Shown: positions 7,407 to 8,799 of the stretch, piece by piece
Numbering within the stretch: position 1 is the stretch's first letter
Layout: each line of letters begins with the position of its first letter
DNA from: an uncultured Erysipelotrichaceae bacterium
GTDB lineage: Bacteria > Bacillota_I > Bacilli_A > Erysipelotrichales > Erysipelotrichaceae
Reading direction: 5' to 3'
NCBI GenBank assembly: GCA_937957895.1
Contig: CALFEZ010000276.1
Location: 1 to 8,799, forward strand
DNA: 8,799 nt
Translations under genes and position numbers: made by a program
Notes under the pieces: generated by a model
Seen by the model: the letters and a program-made list of their open reading frames with translations, nothing else
What the model was told of the DNA's origin: nothing
The model's database searches: none

Positions 7407-7439
7407 TGTGATAAGGACGATTTATAGGCAAATATCACA
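7407..7439. repeat. Inverted repeat next to the operon promoter
   Basis: TGTGATA (7407-7413) and TATCACA (7433-7439) form a perfect 7-bp inverted repeat with 19 bases between the arms. It abuts the minus-35 box of the operon promoter on its upstream side, where an activator could bind. The wide spacing makes a single-dimer site uncertain, and AT-rich DNA gives such matches by chance. Confidence 0.35.
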
Positions 7440-7676
7440 GGAAAACCTTCTGAATAATGCATTTTATCGTGATTATGTGCTCACAGTATGTTTGAAAAGA
7501 GGGTGATGATGAGGTGAGGGGTTGTGAGATTTTGAATTGTTCTTATTTAATACTTTTTTTAAGTTAAGCACTAATCACTCAAATCATATTTAACAAGATC
7601 ATATATCAAGCTAACTTGTTACAGTCAAGAAACACCATGCAGTATCAAACCTTAATACTACCTTTTTCTAAAATAA

Positions 7677-7709
7677 AAGATCCAGCTTTTAACTCATATA
7701 CCGGATCTT
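7677..7709 (-). terminator. Possible terminator downstream of the pilin gene
   Basis: On the minus strand AAGATCC and GGATCTT form a 7-bp stem around a 19-base loop, followed by TTATTTTAG. The stem is T-tailed and in the right orientation for the pilin transcript, but the large loop makes it weak. Confidence 0.4.
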
Positions 7710-7744
7710 ATGTTCAACTCAATAATTATACATCAAACTCTCAA

Positions 7745-7763
7745 AAATCTAACCAAGAGATTT
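7745..7763 (-). terminator. Weak hairpin downstream of the pilin gene
   Basis: AAATCT and AGATTT pair around a 7-base loop, and on the minus strand the stem runs into TTGA, giving five consecutive Ts. An overlapping pairing CTAAC/GTTAG is also possible. The stem is short and AT-rich, so it is at best a weak terminator about 70 bases after the pilin stop. Confidence 0.3.
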
Positions 7764-7833
7764 AGTTAGAGCTATGTTCTGTACGAATCTCTAAAGTCAA
7801 TGAGAAAATACAAAGCAACTTAAGTAACTGCTA

Positions 7834-8223
7834 CTATTCGCCGATATCACTCTCAATGATCGAATAGAATTCACCATCCCAAGCAGGATCATCACCCCAT
7901 CTATCTGCAGCTTCATACGCATCAAATGCTGTGCTTGAACACTGGAAGTCAGATACAACGCGTGTGTCAGGGTCTCCAGTAAAAGTACATTCTAGATTAC
8001 CAACTCCTGATACTTCTTGTGGATCCAACTCTCCCCCTCCTGCATACGTGAGAACAACTTCCGTATACAATTGTCTTGCATTCGTAATATCTCTTTTAAC
8101 ATTTGCTTCAAGTAGATATCTTTGCAATGCAGGAATCAAAATAAGAGCCAAAATGGCCAGAATTGCGATGACGATGATCAACTCAATTAGTGTAAAACCC
8201 TTTTTGTTGTTTAACCGTTTCAT
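7834..8223 (-). CDS. Type IV prepilin
   Basis: The protein has 129 residues from the ATG at 8223. It has a short basic leader (MKRLNNKKG), a prepilin peptidase site between Gly9 and Phe10 in GFTLIEL with Glu at +5 of the mature protein (E14), and a single hydrophobic helix to about residue 30 followed by an amphipathic stretch. The globular part is small and acidic (DRWGDD, ESDIGE) and has two cysteines, C79 and C95, which could form a disulfide. It should be inserted in the membrane and assembled into a pilus after cleavage. A start 12 codons further upstream (8259) is possible in frame but lies upstream of the predicted transcription start and lacks a ribosome site, while AAAGGAG sits 10 bases before 8223. 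Two TAG codons in tandem end the gene. Whether it is the major or a minor pilin cannot be told. Confidence 0.9.
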   Translation of the reverse strand: MKRLNNKKGFTLIELIIVIAILAILALILIPALQRYLLEANVKRDITNARQLYTEVVLTYAGGGELDPQEVSGVGNLECTFTGDPDTRVVSDFQCSSTAFDAYEAADRWGDDPAWDGEFYSIIESDIGE

Positions 8224-8233
8224 TAAAATTTTT

Positions 8234-8240
8234 CTCCTTT
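8234..8240 (-). promoter_or_regulatory. Ribosome binding site deciding the prepilin start
   Basis: AAAGGAG on the minus strand, 10 bases from the ATG at 8223. It supports the short basic leader typical of prepilins over the longer in-frame reading from 8259. Confidence 0.8.
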
Positions 8241-8250
8241 TGTTATAATC

Positions 8251-8279
8251 ATTAAACACCTTGATTGACGTAATGTCAA
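8251..8279 (-). promoter_or_regulatory. Sigma-A-type promoter of the prepilin gene
   Basis: On the minus strand a perfect TTGACA (8279-8274) and TTTAAT (8256-8251) are 17 bases apart. Transcription would begin near 8244, just before the ribosome site. The minus-10 has one mismatch, at the important second position, so strength may depend on an activator or be low. Confidence 0.6.
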
Positions 8280-8280
8280 T
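8264..8280. repeat. Inverted repeat overlapping the prepilin minus-35 box
   Basis: ATTGAC (8264-8269) and GTCAAT (8275-8280) form a perfect 6-bp inverted repeat with 5 bases between. One arm contains most of the TTGACA box, so a protein bound here would compete with polymerase. It is a candidate operator. Confidence 0.4.
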
Positions 8281-8296
8281 ATTCTAACAAACTTTT

Positions 8297-8315
8297 ATTA
8301 GCTAAAGTAGCTAAT
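8297..8315. repeat. Small hairpin between pilT-like and prepilin genes
   Basis: ATTAGCTA and TAGCTAAT form a perfect 8-bp inverted repeat with a 3-base loop, 16 bases after the PilT stop. It has no T run on either side, so it is not a standard terminator. It may be an mRNA end-stabilising or processing hairpin, or a protein site. Confidence 0.45.
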
Positions 8316-8330
8316 GCCCCATCTTCCCAT

Positions 8331-8799
8331 TTACAATAATCTTTTTAAGAACTCATGGTCTCCGGCATATTCCATAGCGGATTCTAATGAGATCTCACCC
8401 TCATTAACTAATTTGGCCAACCCTCCTTCCAATGTCTGCATTCCGTGTCTTATTCCTGTCTGGATCGAGGAATTGATTTGGAATATTTTATTCTCGCGGA
8501 TTAGATTTGCGATCGCTTCCGTCATGATCATGATCTCATGCACTGCGATTCTAGCTGTATTGTCTCTAACCGGGATCAATAACTGCGATACGACTCCTTT
8601 GAGTACCCCTGCCAACTGTGTCCGTATTTGGGCTTGTTGGTGTGGTGGGAACACATCGATGATACGGTCGATGGTTTGTGCGGCACCTGTCGTATGCAGT
8701 GTTGATAATACTAAGTGTCCGGTCTCGGCTGCTGTTAAGGCCAGACTGATCGTTTGATAGTCACGCATCTCTCCTACCAGGATGACATCGGGATCTTCA
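8331..8799 (-). CDS. pilT: PilT-type pilus retraction ATPase, C-terminal part (5' end outside window)
   Basis: The frame is open to the right edge. The visible 155 residues begin with the Walker B region (EDPDVILVGEMRD), followed by the TGHLVLSTLHT segment with the conserved His of secretion ATPases and VSQLLIPV. The PilT-type signature region reads AIANLIRE, then FQINSSIQTG, GMQTLEGGL and the closing acidic helices. This order is that of the PilT subgroup of hexameric type II/IV secretion ATPases, which power pilus retraction at the cytoplasmic base of the pilus. The common signature is AIRNLIRE, and here the third residue is Ala instead of Arg. The Walker A part lies beyond the window. The prepilin gene follows after about 107 bases with its own promoter. 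Assignment to PilT rather than PilB rests on the signature and the short C-terminus. Confidence 0.88.
   Translation of the reverse strand, partial: EDPDVILVGEMRDYQTISLALTAAETGHLVLSTLHTTGAAQTIDRIIDVFPPHQQAQIRTQLAGVLKGVVSQLLIPVRDNTARIAVHEIMIMTEAIANLIRENKIFQINSSIQTGIRHGMQTLEGGLAKLVNEGEISLESAMEYAGDHEFLKRLL

Larger units (their letters stand above)
7440..7833. other. Gene-free AT-rich intergenic stretch
   Basis: I find no coding frame with a ribosome site on either strand, no tRNA- or rRNA-like sequence and no repeat array. It holds two weak leftward hairpins near the pilin end (listed separately) and, at about 7490-7530, a G-rich purine stretch (GAGGGTGATGATGAGGTG) that is not an evident gene start: the ATGs there close within two or three codons. 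It probably contains the 3' leader of the pilin transcript and the upstream region of the operon. A small RNA cannot be excluded. Confidence 0.6.

Noticed and set aside
7440..7833. CRISPR array, tRNA or mobile element in the gap
   Set aside because: There are no regularly spaced repeats, no cloverleaf arms, no terminal inverted repeats and no transposase-like frame.
8224..8259. Upstream ATG giving a prepilin longer by 12 residues
   Set aside because: It lies upstream of the predicted transcription start, lacks a ribosome site, and would give an unusually long leader before the cleavage site.
8297..8315. Hairpin after the pilT-like gene as a terminator
   Set aside because: It has no T run on either strand and the stem is AT-rich.

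Overview
This 8.8 kb window reads like chromosomal DNA of a low-to-moderate-GC Gram-positive-type bacterium (Bacillota or a relative such as Erysipelotrichia or free-living Mycoplasmatota). The grounds are AGGAG-type ribosome binding sites at short spacing, sigma-A-like promoters with 17-base spacers, short T-tailed hairpin terminators, GTG starts mixed with ATG starts, and an HPr-kinase/PEPCK-like P-loop protein. The taxon is an inference. The standard reading of TGA as stop fits the gene boundaries.

Layout. At the left edge is the 3' part of a rightward radical-SAM gene (COG0731-like). It converges on a leftward gene for a 567-residue HprK/PEPCK-type P-loop protein, and the two share a bidirectional terminator. 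Next comes a leftward four-gene operon, read from about 7371 down to about 2610: an isoprenylcysteine-methyltransferase-like membrane protein, a GH3/ANL acyl-adenylating enzyme, a nine-helix membrane sensor with GAF and GGDEF domains, and an HD-GYP protein. The operon has a recognisable promoter and ends in a strong hairpin. A 480-base gene-free AT-rich gap follows. The right end carries leftward type IV pilus genes: a prepilin with its own promoter, and upstream of it the 3' part of a PilT-type retraction ATPase cut by the window edge.

How the genes may work together. The operon pairs two enzymes of small-molecule or lipid chemistry (acid activation or conjugation, and membrane methyl transfer) with a membrane sensor and a cyclic-di-GMP phosphodiesterase-type protein. 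The GGDEF domain has lost key catalytic residues while the HD-GYP domain looks intact, so the pair would be expected to sense a signal and lower c-di-GMP rather than make it. The two reading frames are in the same frame and separated by one TAA codon, so they look like one ancestral GAF-GGDEF-HD-GYP protein split by a single stop. Nearby type IV pilus genes are a plausible but unproven output of c-di-GMP control. The main items for follow-up are the in-frame stop, the degenerate GGDEF, the unusual enzyme-sensor gene set and the HprK/PEPCK-like protein of unknown substrate.
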